The notes: generated by a model from the sequence alone, not told the origin. A stretch of 64,000 nt of DNA from Allomuricauda sp. (GCA_017795045.1 CP051244.1:3535527-3599526), one strand, 5' to 3'; positions 19,201 through 27,783 are shown, counted from the first letter of the stretch. Numbers and translations: made by a program.

Positions 19201-19383
19201 GGAAACGGTGTGGACTTTAGACCCACCGACCAACAAGGGGAGGTCTACTCCATTTTCAACAAAAGACTCAAAGACGTTGATGACAAATTCAAAACCTTTA
19301 TGAACGTTGAAGTCAACAACTTCAACAGTCAATTGAAAAAAAGTGAGCTTCAGATACTATTGGACAAGAAAATCAAATCTTAA
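16222..19383 (+). CDS. Large exported BNR/sortilin-like beta-propeller protein
   Basis: This 1053-residue protein has a signal peptide (about 1-20). Two propeller regions contain repeated Asp-box motifs of the S/T-x-D-x-G-x-x-W type: TMDGGINW, SEDAGKNW, TTDGGKTW, TTDGGNSW, SEDFGNTW, NGGETW, TSDYGESW and TNDGQSW. The last third (about 780-1053) is a separate helical part with charged coils. Such proteins are annotated as VPS10/sortilin-like or BNR-repeat glycosyl hydrolases, but no catalytic residues of a sialidase could be assigned. It is common in Bacteroidota without known function. It stands alone and is convergent with the hydroxyproline genes, 15 bases apart. Confidence 0.82.
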   Translation: MRILFLLLSYFCLQTTTSWSQVDSTLFENLTFRFIGPEGNRAIAIAGVPGDPMVNYIGAASGGLWKTMDGGINWNPIFDGQEVSSIGSVALAPSNPNIVWVGTGETFVIRPAHAMGDGIYKSEDAGKNWKRMGLEKTGRIGRVIVHPTNPDIVYAAALGHTYGPQQERGVYKTTDGGKTWKQILFIDEHTGAAELAIDPKNPDRLLVGMWSIHINTWGLNSGGPGGGVYRTTDGGNSWEALSKYGLPGGKDQPVGKTAVAIAPSQPDVVYALFEIDSPALYRSEDFGNTWTLQTRNHDIAERAPYYTRMAVSPADPDEIYFASVKFSTSTDAGKTISGGYAAGGDNHDIWLDPTNADRMMVAHDGCASITLNHGVSFQRIVLPIAQMYHAAVDDKIPYNVYGNRQDGYSYKGPSNSLQGYIPLGLWEGVGGCESGFAQPDPFDNDIVWSGCYDGGLQRYNARTGHARDVRVWPEAGYGWEPGKLKYRWHWNFPLAFSPHTPHRVYVGSQFVHKSDDDGQSWQVISPDLTLNDKTHQQNSGGVAIDNLMTFDGATLFSIAESKLEPGHIWTGSNDGQVHLTQNGGETWTNVTQNIPDLPQWGTIANIEPSRFKKGTAYISVDLHQMGDFDPYVYKTSDYGESWKLVSGTVPKSVHSFAHVIKEDPKREGMLYLGVDNGIYVSTNDGQSWMRLRNNLPPAPVYWLEIQERFDDLVVGTYGRGYYILDNISPLREYDMNAQGKDAHLFSIRPSYRFQEKQSIKTDGPSLNSGTNPAYGADINYFLKDSTDQKVEIQILTSNDEIVRTLQGKNDAGIHRVMWDLRYEPTYKPKLQSTPPGRPWVQLNGEGWRPLVTWDLDLMRGQYGPRVVPDTYKVKLIVGETEYVREVEVLKDPSTEGTLEDIKKQVAFSLELRDAINLAVTMINDIESIRAELNEIIPQLRNKNDKKKAEQLQSMAEAIAASLYDIHLTGAREDAFRSPMKLYGRLSALASDITGNGVDFRPTDQQGEVYSIFNKRLKDVDDKFKTFMNVEVNNFNSQLKKSELQILLDKKIKS

Positions 19384-19398
19384 TCAACGTAACAGACC

Positions 19399-20406
19399 CT
19401 ACAAAACCTGAAATCCATGGGCATAGGGATCGTCATCATCTATAATGATGGTGTTATACCCTGTTATTTGTGCCCATCCTTGGATGCTGGGCACAATGGC
19501 ATGGGTATTGGCCAAAGTAGTCTCTTTTTCAACCCTCCCAATAAACTTACTCCCAATAAAACTTTCATGGATAAAGTCTTCCCCTACCTTCAACTTGCCC
19601 TTGGCGTACAACTGCGCCAAACGGGCCGATGTTCCCGTGCCGCAAGGCGAACGATCAATGGCCTTGTCTCCATAAAACACGGCATTTCTCCCTGACGAGG
19701 TTGGATCTAAAGGGTTTCCTGTCCACATCATGTGACTGACATCCCGAATCGTCGTATTCTCAGGATGGATGAATCTATCGGGATATTTTGCATTGATTCG
19801 TTCCCGGACCACCTTGGAATACTGAATGATCTTGGATGCTGAAAAATCATGTACTCCGCTAAAATTATCCTGCGGGTCCACAATGGCGTAGTAGTTCCCG
19901 CCATAGGCCACATCAAAGGTAATCTCTCCCAACTCCGGGCATTCCACGGTCAGGTTTTCGGCCGCCAAATAGGATTTCACATTTACCAATTTCACCCAAT
20001 CCACTTTCATGCCCGTCTGTTGGTATTCGATCTCGACCAAACCTGCAGGGGCTTCCATTCTAACTTTTCCAGGGATTTTAGGCTGAATTAATCCTTCCTC
20101 CAAAGCAATGGTGATGGTCCCAATAGTCCCATGACCGCACATGGGCAAACAGCCTGAGGTTTCAATAAAAAGAATCGCGATGTCATTTTCGGGCTCGTGT
20201 GGCGGAAAGAGGATACTGCCACTCATCATATCATGGCCCCTTGGCTCAAACATAAGCCCTTTTCGAATCCAGTCAAATTCCTTGAGGAAATGCTGTCGTT
20301 TTTCACTCATATTCCGTCCCAAAAGGATGGGACCTCCTCCTGCTACCAAACGCACAGGGTTTCCACAGGTGTGGGCATCCACACAAAAAAACGTCTTTCT
20401 TGCCAC
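19399..20406 (-). CDS. 4-hydroxyproline epimerase (proline racemase family)
   Basis: The 335-residue cytoplasmic enzyme has both catalytic cysteines of the racemase fold: C90 in MCGHGTIGT and C255 in DRSPCGTGTSARLA. Two cysteines indicate an epimerase; trans-3-hydroxyproline dehydratases have a threonine in place of one of them. It would invert trans-4-hydroxy-L-proline to cis-4-hydroxy-D-proline. Downstream steps are encoded immediately upstream on the same strand (semialdehyde dehydrogenase and DapA-like deaminase), which supports hydroxyproline rather than proline as substrate. It is the last gene of the cluster, with a 44-base gap to the dehydrogenase. Confidence 0.88.
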   Translation of the reverse strand: MARKTFFCVDAHTCGNPVRLVAGGGPILLGRNMSEKRQHFLKEFDWIRKGLMFEPRGHDMMSGSILFPPHEPENDIAILFIETSGCLPMCGHGTIGTITIALEEGLIQPKIPGKVRMEAPAGLVEIEYQQTGMKVDWVKLVNVKSYLAAENLTVECPELGEITFDVAYGGNYYAIVDPQDNFSGVHDFSASKIIQYSKVVRERINAKYPDRFIHPENTTIRDVSHMMWTGNPLDPTSSGRNAVFYGDKAIDRSPCGTGTSARLAQLYAKGKLKVGEDFIHESFIGSKFIGRVEKETTLANTHAIVPSIQGWAQITGYNTIIIDDDDPYAHGFQVL

Positions 20407-20450
20407 GGCTAGCGCTTCAACTAAATTATATCGTGCTTAAAAATACAACC

Positions 20451-21971
20451 TTACTTCAAGTAAGTGGGCAACAATTCTTCTGGAAAGGATTGGTAACTGA
20501 TCGGCCTTGCCCATCTTTTGATGGAATGGATGCCCACCGCAGTGAACCTCGAATCCGTAGATGCCGGATAAGGTCCGCCATGCTGCATGGACGGGCACAC
20601 CTCAACCCCAGTGGGAACACCGTTGTAAATGATACGCCCTACCCTGTTTTGGAGCACATCCACCAAGGTTTCCAAATCCAAATCATCATCTTTTTCAGCA
20701 ATCAAGGTTCCGGTCAACTGGCCTTCCAAGTTTTCAATGACCTGAAAGAGTTCTTCTTCATCCTTGCACTGTACCACCAAAGAAAAAGGCCCAAAAACCT
20801 CTTTGTGCATTTTGGGGTTGTTCAAAAAATCGGCCCCTGAAACCGTGGCAACTTCAGCTGGGGCATCATTGACCTGCACATCTTTACTTCTTTTGGCTAT
20901 ACTTTCCACACCTTTTTGCGATGTCACCTCCTCACCATTTCTCTCATAACCCCTTTTTATATTGGGGTGTAACATGCACTGTGGTGCAATGGCCACAGTT
21001 TTTTCGGCCAACACTTCGACAAAATTTTTCGTATTGGCATCCTTGATAGTCAACAGCAATCCCGGATTGGTACAAAACTGCCCTGTTCCCAATGTTATGG
21101 AATCTGCATAGGTTTGCGCGATTTCATCGGCCCTTCTGGAAATGGCCTTGGGCGTGATAATCACTGGATTGATACTCCCCATTTCCGCAAATACCGGGAT
21201 GGGTTCCTCCCGTTGTGAGGCCAAATCGAACAGGGCCCGACCGCCCGTGATACTTCCGGTAAATCCTACTGCCTTTATCTTGGGATGTTTCACCAAGTTC
21301 ACTCCCACGTCCACACCTCCGTTGACACAAGAAAATACCCCATTGGGCATTCCTGTCTCTTGGGCCGCCTTGACAATGGCCGAAGCCACCAATTCCGAGG
21401 TACCCGCATGCATGGGATGCGACTTCACAATCACAGGGCACCCTGCTGCCAAAGCACTTGCCGTATCCCCGCCTGCCGTGGAATAGGCCAACGGAAAGTT
21501 GCTCGCCCCAAATACCGCCACAGGTCCCATGGGAATCAAGGTTTTTCTTAAATCCACTTTGGGAATGGGCTTTCGGTCCGGTTCGGCCGCATCAAATGTA
21601 TTTTCCCGCCAATCTTCCTTGGCAACCAATTCGGCAAAAGACCGCAATTGAAAAACGGTCCGTCCGCGCTCGCCTTTGGCTCTTCCTTCGGGAAGTCCGG
21701 TTTCTGAAGTATATCTGTCTACCAGCTCTTCATCCAACTCCAAAATATGATCCGCTATGGCATTCAAGAACGCCGCTCGTTGTTTTCCGGGAATTTTTCT
21801 GTAGGTCTTGAAAGCGTTCCAAGCCAATTCAGCGGCCCTATCCACTTCCTCTGGGATGGCTTCCACAAAAGTGGAAGGATTCTCCGTATTCAATTTTGGG
21901 TTCAAGGTGGTGAATTTCACATCCCCTTTCCCACTCAAGTTGTTTCCAATGTAGTTTTTACCTGTAATCAT
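20451..21971 (-). CDS. Alpha-ketoglutaric semialdehyde dehydrogenase
   Basis: The 506-residue aldehyde dehydrogenase has the expected motifs: PMGPVAVFGASNFPLAYS, the NAD(P)-binding FTGSITGGRALFDLA, the general-base glutamate in VFAEMGSINPV and the catalytic cysteine in LGTGQFCTNPG. The features match the NADP-type ketoglutarate-semialdehyde dehydrogenases of hydroxyproline, glucarate or pentose breakdown, which give 2-oxoglutarate. Lying between the hydroxyproline epimerase and the DapA-like deaminase, it is the last step of D-hydroxyproline breakdown. Its start codon shares one base with the stop region of the deaminase gene, so translation is probably coupled. Confidence 0.88.
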   Translation of the reverse strand: MITGKNYIGNNLSGKGDVKFTTLNPKLNTENPSTFVEAIPEEVDRAAELAWNAFKTYRKIPGKQRAAFLNAIADHILELDEELVDRYTSETGLPEGRAKGERGRTVFQLRSFAELVAKEDWRENTFDAAEPDRKPIPKVDLRKTLIPMGPVAVFGASNFPLAYSTAGGDTASALAAGCPVIVKSHPMHAGTSELVASAIVKAAQETGMPNGVFSCVNGGVDVGVNLVKHPKIKAVGFTGSITGGRALFDLASQREEPIPVFAEMGSINPVIITPKAISRRADEIAQTYADSITLGTGQFCTNPGLLLTIKDANTKNFVEVLAEKTVAIAPQCMLHPNIKRGYERNGEEVTSQKGVESIAKRSKDVQVNDAPAEVATVSGADFLNNPKMHKEVFGPFSLVVQCKDEEELFQVIENLEGQLTGTLIAEKDDDLDLETLVDVLQNRVGRIIYNGVPTGVEVCPSMQHGGPYPASTDSRFTAVGIHSIKRWARPISYQSFPEELLPTYLK

Positions 21972-22894
21972 TATGCGTTGCTACTGAGTTTTTTATAATC
22001 GGGTAATGTGGGTCTATTCTTTAGGCCTGTTTCGATGATTTTCAATACCCTTTGTCTTTCTCCACCCTGCAAGGGCAATCTAGGTGGCCTCACATTTTCC
22101 GTACCTATGCCCGTGGCCACTTCGGCCAATTTAATGTTCTGCACCAATTGTGGGCTGATGTCCAGTTCCAATAAGGGCATGAACCATCTATAAATTTCAA
22201 GCGCCTCGTTGATTCTTCCCGCCTTTACCAATTCATAAATGGCCACCGTTTCGGCTGGAAAGGCACAGACCAGGCCGGCTACCCAGCCATCGGCCCCTAT
22301 GGCCAAACTTTCCAGACCCAAGGTATCCACACCTGTGAACACTTTTACACGGTCCCCAAAACGGTTCTGCAATCGGATGATATTGGTAATATCCCTTGTT
22401 GATTCCTTTATCGCTTGAATGTTGTTGCATTCCAGCAAATCTTCCAACATATCCAAAGTTACCTCAATTTTATAATCCACAGGGTTATTGTAGAGCATTA
22501 TGGGCAGTGAAGTATTGTTGGCAATGGCCTTGAAGTAGGTCACGGTTTCAAAATCGGTGGCCCTGTACCTCATGGGAGGTAATACCATGAGTCCGTCTGC
22601 ACCGGCTTTTTCTGCTTGTTGCGCCATGGCAATGGCATCCTTGGTGCTTTGCTCCGCAACATTCATGACCACAGGTATTTTTCCATCCGCTATGGCCAAT
22701 GAGGTTTTGACCAGGGTTTCTTTCTCATCCGGTTCAAGGGTACTGGCTTCCCCTAGGGTACCTCCCAGGATAATTCCATGGACCCCTGCCTCCATCTGCG
22801 CCTTGATGTTTTTTTCAAACATGGCAAGATCCAACTGATCATTGGTGGTGAACTTTGTGGTAACTGCTGGCATTACGCCTTTCCATTGTAGCAT
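21971..22894 (-). CDS. DapA-family deaminase, likely 1-pyrroline-4-hydroxy-2-carboxylate deaminase
   Basis: This 307-residue protein has the dihydrodipicolinate synthase/N-acetylneuraminate lyase fold. GGTLGEASTL is the GxxGE phosphate-like loop near residue 41. The tyrosine is in MLYNNPVDY, and the Schiff-base lysine is in AIKESTRDI. In bacterial hydroxyproline catabolism a DapA-family enzyme deaminates 1-pyrroline-4-hydroxy-2-carboxylate to ketoglutarate semialdehyde, the substrate of the next gene. The FAD-dependent D-hydroxyproline dehydrogenase that should make the substrate is not in this window. It is first in the operon and divergent from an AraC regulator, with a -7 box at 22913-22920. 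Confidence 0.83.
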   Translation of the reverse strand: MLQWKGVMPAVTTKFTTNDQLDLAMFEKNIKAQMEAGVHGIILGGTLGEASTLEPDEKETLVKTSLAIADGKIPVVMNVAEQSTKDAIAMAQQAEKAGADGLMVLPPMRYRATDFETVTYFKAIANNTSLPIMLYNNPVDYKIEVTLDMLEDLLECNNIQAIKESTRDITNIIRLQNRFGDRVKVFTGVDTLGLESLAIGADGWVAGLVCAFPAETVAIYELVKAGRINEALEIYRWFMPLLELDISPQLVQNIKLAEVATGIGTENVRPPRLPLQGGERQRVLKIIETGLKNRPTLPDYKKLSSNA

Positions 22895-22912
22895 AACGAT
22901 ATGTTTTAATCA

Positions 22913-22920
22913 CAAAATTA
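22913..22920 (-). promoter_or_regulatory. -7 box for the hydroxyproline operon
   Basis: Read on the minus strand, TAATTTTG matches TAnnTTTG exactly and ends 18 bases before the deaminase ATG. TTG triplets upstream are too close to be a normal -33 element, which fits a promoter that needs an activator such as the divergent AraC protein. Confidence 0.45.
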
Positions 22921-23026
22921 GAAGAGACAAGCCCAATCTTCGGTCTGAAAATTACCCAGTTCCAATATTATATTATCCTATAAACATATTTTTTATGTAT
23001 TTTATGATGATTTTTGTATCATTCTT

Positions 23027-23872
23027 ATGAAAATACTACCCTTTAAAATACCCAAACCCAAAGATGAAGCCTTGGTGTACCAAGAGGACCGGGAAAAGGT
23101 TTTCTATGATCAACTCCATCAACATGCCGAAATCCAGATAAGCTACATTGAAAAGGGAGCAGGCACCCTTATTGTTGGGGATTCCTTCAATGAATATAAG
23201 ACCAACGACATTTTAGTGATTGGGAGTTATGTCCCCCATGTTTTCCGGAGTGATACCAACACCACGAATAAATCCGTCATGCGCACATTGTTTTTTGACC
23301 AGGATTCCTTTGGAAAAGATTTTTTCGCTCTTCCCGACCTCGCGGCCACCCACCCCTTCTTTCAACAATCGGTATACGGGATGAAAGTGGTTTCCCATAA
23401 GGAAAATACCATCGCTCTTTTTAAGCAGTTACGGCAACAGAACAAATTGGAACAGATTGCCTCCCTACTTTTAATCATCAACCAAATAACGAAATCCGAA
23501 ACCCAACCTCTTTCTTCATTTGTATACAACAAGGCTTTTTCGGACGATGAGGGAAAACGCTTGAATAAGGTATTCGATCACGTCATGGATCACTACCACG
23601 AGCAAATTACCTTGCAAGAGGTTTCGGAAATAGCCCATATGAGCAAAAATGCCTTTTGTAGGTATTTTAAAAAGCGTACCAACAAGACCTTCTTTCAGTT
23701 TTTGATTGAAATACGGATAGAGAATGCCGGAAAACGAATCATCTACCAACCCGAACTTCCCATTTCCTTGGTTTCTGAACTGTGTGGTTTTAGCAACTTG
23801 GCCAATTTCAATAGAAAATTCAAGGAACTGAAAGGGTGCACTCCCACCCGATACAGGGGGCAATTTCAATAG
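23027..23872 (+). CDS. AraC-family transcriptional regulator
   Basis: The 281-residue protein has an N-terminal cupin sensor domain (about 1-140, with QLHQHAEIQISYIEKGAG) and a C-terminal double helix-turn-helix (about 180-281). The latter contains ITLQEVSEIAHMSKNAFCRYFKKRTNKTFFQFL and the AraC signature ISLVSELCGFSNLANFNRKFKELKGCTPTRYR. It is divergent from the hydroxyproline-type genes across 132 bases and is the obvious candidate for their activator, with hydroxyproline or an intermediate as ligand. A bidirectional terminator follows. Confidence 0.88.
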   Translation: MKILPFKIPKPKDEALVYQEDREKVFYDQLHQHAEIQISYIEKGAGTLIVGDSFNEYKTNDILVIGSYVPHVFRSDTNTTNKSVMRTLFFDQDSFGKDFFALPDLAATHPFFQQSVYGMKVVSHKENTIALFKQLRQQNKLEQIASLLLIINQITKSETQPLSSFVYNKAFSDDEGKRLNKVFDHVMDHYHEQITLQEVSEIAHMSKNAFCRYFKKRTNKTFFQFLIEIRIENAGKRIIYQPELPISLVSELCGFSNLANFNRKFKELKGCTPTRYRGQFQ

Positions 23873-23907
23873 GAAAGGACCCAAACCAAAATGACCGGGC
23901 CCTTTCC
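23872..23907. terminator. Bidirectional terminator between AraC and M13 genes
   Basis: GGAAAGGACCC (23872-23882) pairs with GGGCCCTTTCC (23897-23907) with one mismatch in 11 and a 14-base loop. It lies in the gap between two convergent genes. There is no long T run on either side, so its strength is uncertain. Confidence 0.5.
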
Positions 23908-23926
23908 ATGAACATAAATAACAACC

Positions 23927-25912
23927 CTACCAAATAGTTATGATTTCCTCACGCCGCATTTTGCTGCCTTTGGGAATATCAAAAGCTTTGATGAATTCCT
24001 CAAAATTGGACAGTGCTCCATTGGCCCGATAAAAACTAGGGGAATGCGTATCTGTTTTCACAAGGTTTTCCAAGGACTTATCCCGATACTTACCTCGCCA
24101 CATTTTGGCATAAGCGAGAAAAAATCGCTGCTCATCCGTTAGTCCGTTGATGACTTGGGCACCTTTTTCAGCCTGATTGATTTTCATGGCTTCAAAGGCA
24201 ATGGCCAAGCCTCCCAAGTCGCCAATATTTTCTCCCAAAGTGAGCTTGCCGTTCACATGAATGGAATCCAGTACCACGTAGGCATCAAACTGTTCCTCTA
24301 TCTTTTTGGCCCTTGCCTCAAACCGTTCCCTATCCTCCGGGGTCCACCAGGACTTCAGGTTTCCATCGGCGTCGTACAGACTGCCATTGTCATCAAATCC
24401 ATGGGTGATCTCATGCCCAATGATAACCCCTGCAGAACCATAATTGGTGGCATCATCGGCATCATAATCAAAAAATGGGGGGTTAAGAATGCCTGCGGGG
24501 AAGACAATTTCATTCCGATAGGCAGAAAAATACGCATTGACCGTGGGCGGGGTCATGCCCCACGCATTGGGGTCAATTGAGTCTCCCAAACGGTTCAATT
24601 GCCGCAAATAGTCATGCTCCCTTAACCTGATTACGTTGCCAAAGTAATCATTGGCCTTGATGTCCACCGCAGTATAATCCAACCATTTATCGGGGTACCC
24701 TACTTTTACTCCCATTTTATCCAGTTTATGGCGGGCCTGGATTTTGGTCTCTTCGGTCATCCATGTATACCGATTTATCCGTTGATGGAACGCTTGCTTT
24801 AAATTATCGATGAGGCCAATCATTTTGTCCTTGTTCCGCTTGGGAAAGTATTTTTCCACGAAGAGCTTGCCCAAAGGTTGACCCAAATTTATGTCTGTAG
24901 AGTTTTGTGCCAATTGCCAACGCGGAAACTCCTCTTCCACCCCATTCAATGTGGTTTGGTAAAAAGCAAAGCTTCGATCTCGGATGGCATTGTTCAACAT
25001 GGGGGTTGTTCCCCGAATCACCTTCCATTGCATATAGGTCTTCCAATCGGCAATGGAGAAATCATCCAACATTCGGTCGAACATGGCCAAAAACTCGGGT
25101 TGGTTCACGATAACATAGTCCACTTCCTTGTTCAACCCCAAATCCTTAAAATACTTGGGCCAATCCACATTGAATGTGAGTTGGTTGAGCTCGGCCATGG
25201 TCTTTTTGTTATAGTTTCTTTCAGAATCCCGAAGTTGGACCGGACTTCTATGGATTTGAGCCATCCGGGTTTCCATTTCGAAGATTTTTTGGGCCGCTTC
25301 CCGCTCCTTGCCTTGGTGCAATTGGAGCATTTTGAAGATATCCGTCATCAATTCCAGGTATTTGTCCCGAAACTCTTGATACTGTGGGTTGTCTTCCAAG
25401 TAGTAGGCCCTGTTGCCCAGACTCAAGCCAGACTGACTTAGATAGAGGGCATACACGGAACTGTTCTTGGCATCCAGAACGGTGTAGGTTCCAATGGGCG
25501 CCTGAATACCTTTGGTATATAGCTGTGCGGTCAGTGCTAAATAATCCTCTTTGGTGGTGATTTGTTCCACTTTGTCCAAGTACGCTTTAAGGGGTTTCAA
25601 CCCCAGATTCTCCAATCGTACCGTATCCATACAACTGGCATAGAAATCGGTCACCATTTGCTCCGTTGAACCCTTTTCGTAGGTTGTATTGCTCTCCGTA
25701 AGCTCCTTAAAAATGCCCTTGATTCGGTCCTGATTTGCAAAATAGACCTCATGAAAGCTACCCCAAGAGCCATAGGCCGCTGGAATTTCCGTGCTGTCCA
25801 ACCATTGGTGGTTCACATAGGTATAAAAATCGTCCTGGAGCTGTTGTTTCCCCTGTGCAAAGGCCATGGTTGTGGCCGTTAGGGCCAAAACTGCCATCAT
25901 CCTGTTTTTCAT
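23927..25912 (-). CDS. M13-family (neprilysin-like) zinc endopeptidase
   Basis: From the ATG at 25912 the protein has 661 residues with a signal peptide (about 1-20, ending AFAQ); the longer frame would overlap the upstream gene. The C-terminal catalytic domain has the zinc motif HEITHGFD within IIGHEITHGFDDNG, followed by the third ligand in ENIGDLGGLAIAFEA and the substrate-binding NAYFSAYRNEIVFPAGIL. It is a normal-length M13 enzyme, expected in the periplasm or extracellular, that cleaves short peptides on the N-terminal side of hydrophobic residues. It is the last gene of a four-gene minus-strand operon. Confidence 0.92.
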   Translation of the reverse strand: MKNRMMAVLALTATTMAFAQGKQQLQDDFYTYVNHQWLDSTEIPAAYGSWGSFHEVYFANQDRIKGIFKELTESNTTYEKGSTEQMVTDFYASCMDTVRLENLGLKPLKAYLDKVEQITTKEDYLALTAQLYTKGIQAPIGTYTVLDAKNSSVYALYLSQSGLSLGNRAYYLEDNPQYQEFRDKYLELMTDIFKMLQLHQGKEREAAQKIFEMETRMAQIHRSPVQLRDSERNYNKKTMAELNQLTFNVDWPKYFKDLGLNKEVDYVIVNQPEFLAMFDRMLDDFSIADWKTYMQWKVIRGTTPMLNNAIRDRSFAFYQTTLNGVEEEFPRWQLAQNSTDINLGQPLGKLFVEKYFPKRNKDKMIGLIDNLKQAFHQRINRYTWMTEETKIQARHKLDKMGVKVGYPDKWLDYTAVDIKANDYFGNVIRLREHDYLRQLNRLGDSIDPNAWGMTPPTVNAYFSAYRNEIVFPAGILNPPFFDYDADDATNYGSAGVIIGHEITHGFDDNGSLYDADGNLKSWWTPEDRERFEARAKKIEEQFDAYVVLDSIHVNGKLTLGENIGDLGGLAIAFEAMKINQAEKGAQVINGLTDEQRFFLAYAKMWRGKYRDKSLENLVKTDTHSPSFYRANGALSNFEEFIKAFDIPKGSKMRREEIITIW

Positions 25913-25953
25913 ATGTTCGTTTTTTGAGTTGTTGCTGTGTTTTCTTTCCAATG

Positions 25954-26400
25954 TCAATCCCAGACAAATTTCCATGAACCATCCTCTTGGCGCTTCCAAA
26001 CGGTATGGAACACGCCTTTGGCCTCTGCTGGATTGCCTTCGGCATCTTCATAGGAAAATGTATAGTACCCATAGGTGTAGCCCAGGTCCCCGGATTTGGA
26101 GACTTCGATAAATTCCGGTTTCCAAGCCAATCCTTTTGAGGTTTGGTTCTGCATAAAATCGGCAATACCCTGCTTGCCCTCAATGAGTTGATTGTTCCTC
26201 ATGAGAACGGCATCTTCGGCGGCGTAGGCCAGAAAGGCCTTGTTCATCCCTTCTTCCTTGGCCATTTGTGCAAAAGCGGTCTCGGAATCGGCAATTTGTT
26301 GTTTCCACGTCTCCAAAACTTGGGGAAGTGGTTCTTGGGTCTGGCCACATGCCATGAGCAGTACCATGACCAATACACTACATACATTGACTATTTTCAT
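25954..26400 (-). CDS. NTF2-like (DUF4440/SnoaL-type) lipoprotein
   Basis: The 148-residue protein starts with a lipoprotein signal ending LLMAC, with the lipidated cysteine at residue 18. The rest is an NTF2-like fold of the DUF4440 type: an N-terminal helix (TWKQQIADSETAFAQMAKEEG), AYAAEDAVLMRNNQLIEGKQGIADFM and the sheet ending VWKRQEDGSWKFVWD. Proteins of this fold bind small ligands or act as simple enzymes, and no catalytic residue can be assigned. The ATG at 26400 is preferred to one 10 codons upstream because it starts the signal peptide. It lies 11 bases after the YD-like repeat gene and 41 bases before the M13 gene. Confidence 0.8.
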   Translation of the reverse strand: MKIVNVCSVLVMVLLMACGQTQEPLPQVLETWKQQIADSETAFAQMAKEEGMNKAFLAYAAEDAVLMRNNQLIEGKQGIADFMQNQTSKGLAWKPEFIEVSKSGDLGYTYGYYTFSYEDAEGNPAEAKGVFHTVWKRQEDGSWKFVWD

Positions 26401-26411
26401 GACTTCAATTT

Positions 26412-27755
26412 TTAGTGGTTGGGGTTCCAATTGGGCTGGGTCCTTTTCCCATTTACGGAAAACGTATTGACCGCCTCCAAATCGGTTCCATTTTTATATT
26501 GATATTCAAATCTATGAACCCCTATTTGGGTATTGTTGACCGGGTTTTCATCAGCATCCAAATAGCTACGCTCCGCCAACCTTCCTCTTTCATCATAATG
26601 GTTTTCTTCTATGGCATAACCTCCCGACCCATTGACAAGCTTTCCTTCCAGATCATGGTAAAACCCGCGGATAGGTCGCCCCTCTGCGTCAAATTGGGTC
26701 TTATATTCGTGAATCTTGTTCGCACCCAATCCAATAGGGTTTCCATCCTTATCAAAAAAGGACCTTGTAGCCAAAAACCTTCCATCAGAACTATACGTGG
26801 CTCTGATGATTCCAATACCACTATTGGAATTGGTGGGCCTGTCTTCCGTATCCAAAAAAGCCCGTCCTACTTCATTGCCGTGTTCATCAAAACGATACAC
26901 TACTTTATGAACTCCCCAATTGGTGAGTTGTGGCCCATTGTTTTCATCAATGAAAGCAGCTTCCTGTTCCGAAAAAAAATCGGAAGGGATATAGGCTATT
27001 TTGGCAATGTTGGTCATACCCCGAGTCAATCTGCCCTCCCCATCATAGTTGGACCATTCCGTAAACTGTCCGTGAGCGTTGTATCCAACTTTGGTAGTGA
27101 CCACATTTGCCTCATCGGGCGTGGGGGTCTTGCCTTCTTTTCCAAAATTGGTCATTTGGGCCAGTAGACCATGTGTATTGTAGGAGAACAGGGTTACGAA
27201 GTATTGAAATTCCGGCCGATTTCGGACAAGCTCATCTTTGGTATTGTAACGCCATTCCATAACATCGCCATTGGGCAAAGTCTCCCAAACGTATTTGGCG
27301 ATGCCAAAATCATTATCAATGATGTCCCCTGCAATATTGTGGAAGGTCAGACCTGTTCTCTCTTCTTTCTCATTAATAACAAACCGTGCTTCATACACAT
27401 CCCCGGAGACCAAGGTTCGATGACCAAACTCGTTGTAAAATGTGCGTATTTCTTTATTTTCCTGATAGCTGACCTTAATTTTGGGCGCTCGTACAAATCG
27501 GTCCGAAAACGAAACCAGTTGATCATTGAGTACATAGCGGCACTCCACCAACCTTCCCTTTTCATCATAATCCAATTCAAAATGTTTTTTGTTGCCCGCA
27601 TCCTCCCTGGCCACCATCTTGGCTCCTCTGATATCGGCAAAAGGGGTTTCCCGGAACACAATACCCATGGCATATTGGGTGTGCTGTGCCTTTACTTTCA
27701 ATCCACAACTTAGCAGCATCAGTACTGCCCAGATTATGTTTATTGTCTTTCTCAT
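26412..27755 (-). CDS. Exported YD-like repeat protein, function unknown
   Basis: This 447-residue protein has a signal peptide (about 1-24, ending KVKAQ). The mature protein is made of degenerate beta-rich repeats of about 40-55 residues, each with a core like YDEKGRLVE, YNEFGHR, YNAHGQFTE, FDEHGNEVGRAFLD, SSDGRFLATRSFFD, FDAEGRPIRGFYH and YDERGRLAERSYLD. They recall RHS/YD or toxin_RhsA-type repeats, but there is no C-terminal toxin domain. It is probably a periplasmic or surface binding protein. It lies 28 bases after the DUF5916 gene within the operon. Confidence 0.72.
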   Translation of the reverse strand: MRKTINIIWAVLMLLSCGLKVKAQHTQYAMGIVFRETPFADIRGAKMVAREDAGNKKHFELDYDEKGRLVECRYVLNDQLVSFSDRFVRAPKIKVSYQENKEIRTFYNEFGHRTLVSGDVYEARFVINEKEERTGLTFHNIAGDIIDNDFGIAKYVWETLPNGDVMEWRYNTKDELVRNRPEFQYFVTLFSYNTHGLLAQMTNFGKEGKTPTPDEANVVTTKVGYNAHGQFTEWSNYDGEGRLTRGMTNIAKIAYIPSDFFSEQEAAFIDENNGPQLTNWGVHKVVYRFDEHGNEVGRAFLDTEDRPTNSNSGIGIIRATYSSDGRFLATRSFFDKDGNPIGLGANKIHEYKTQFDAEGRPIRGFYHDLEGKLVNGSGGYAIEENHYDERGRLAERSYLDADENPVNNTQIGVHRFEYQYKNGTDLEAVNTFSVNGKRTQPNWNPNH

Positions 27756-27783
27756 TCAGCTCTTTTTTTCTGGTTTGATATGA

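Noticed and set aside
16222-19383. Sialidase
   Set aside because: Asp-box motifs are also found in non-catalytic propellers, and no FRIP motif or arginine triad was seen.
26412-27755. RHS/polymorphic toxin
   Set aside because: YD-like repeats are present, but there is no RHS core, no variable C-terminal toxin domain and no immunity gene nearby.
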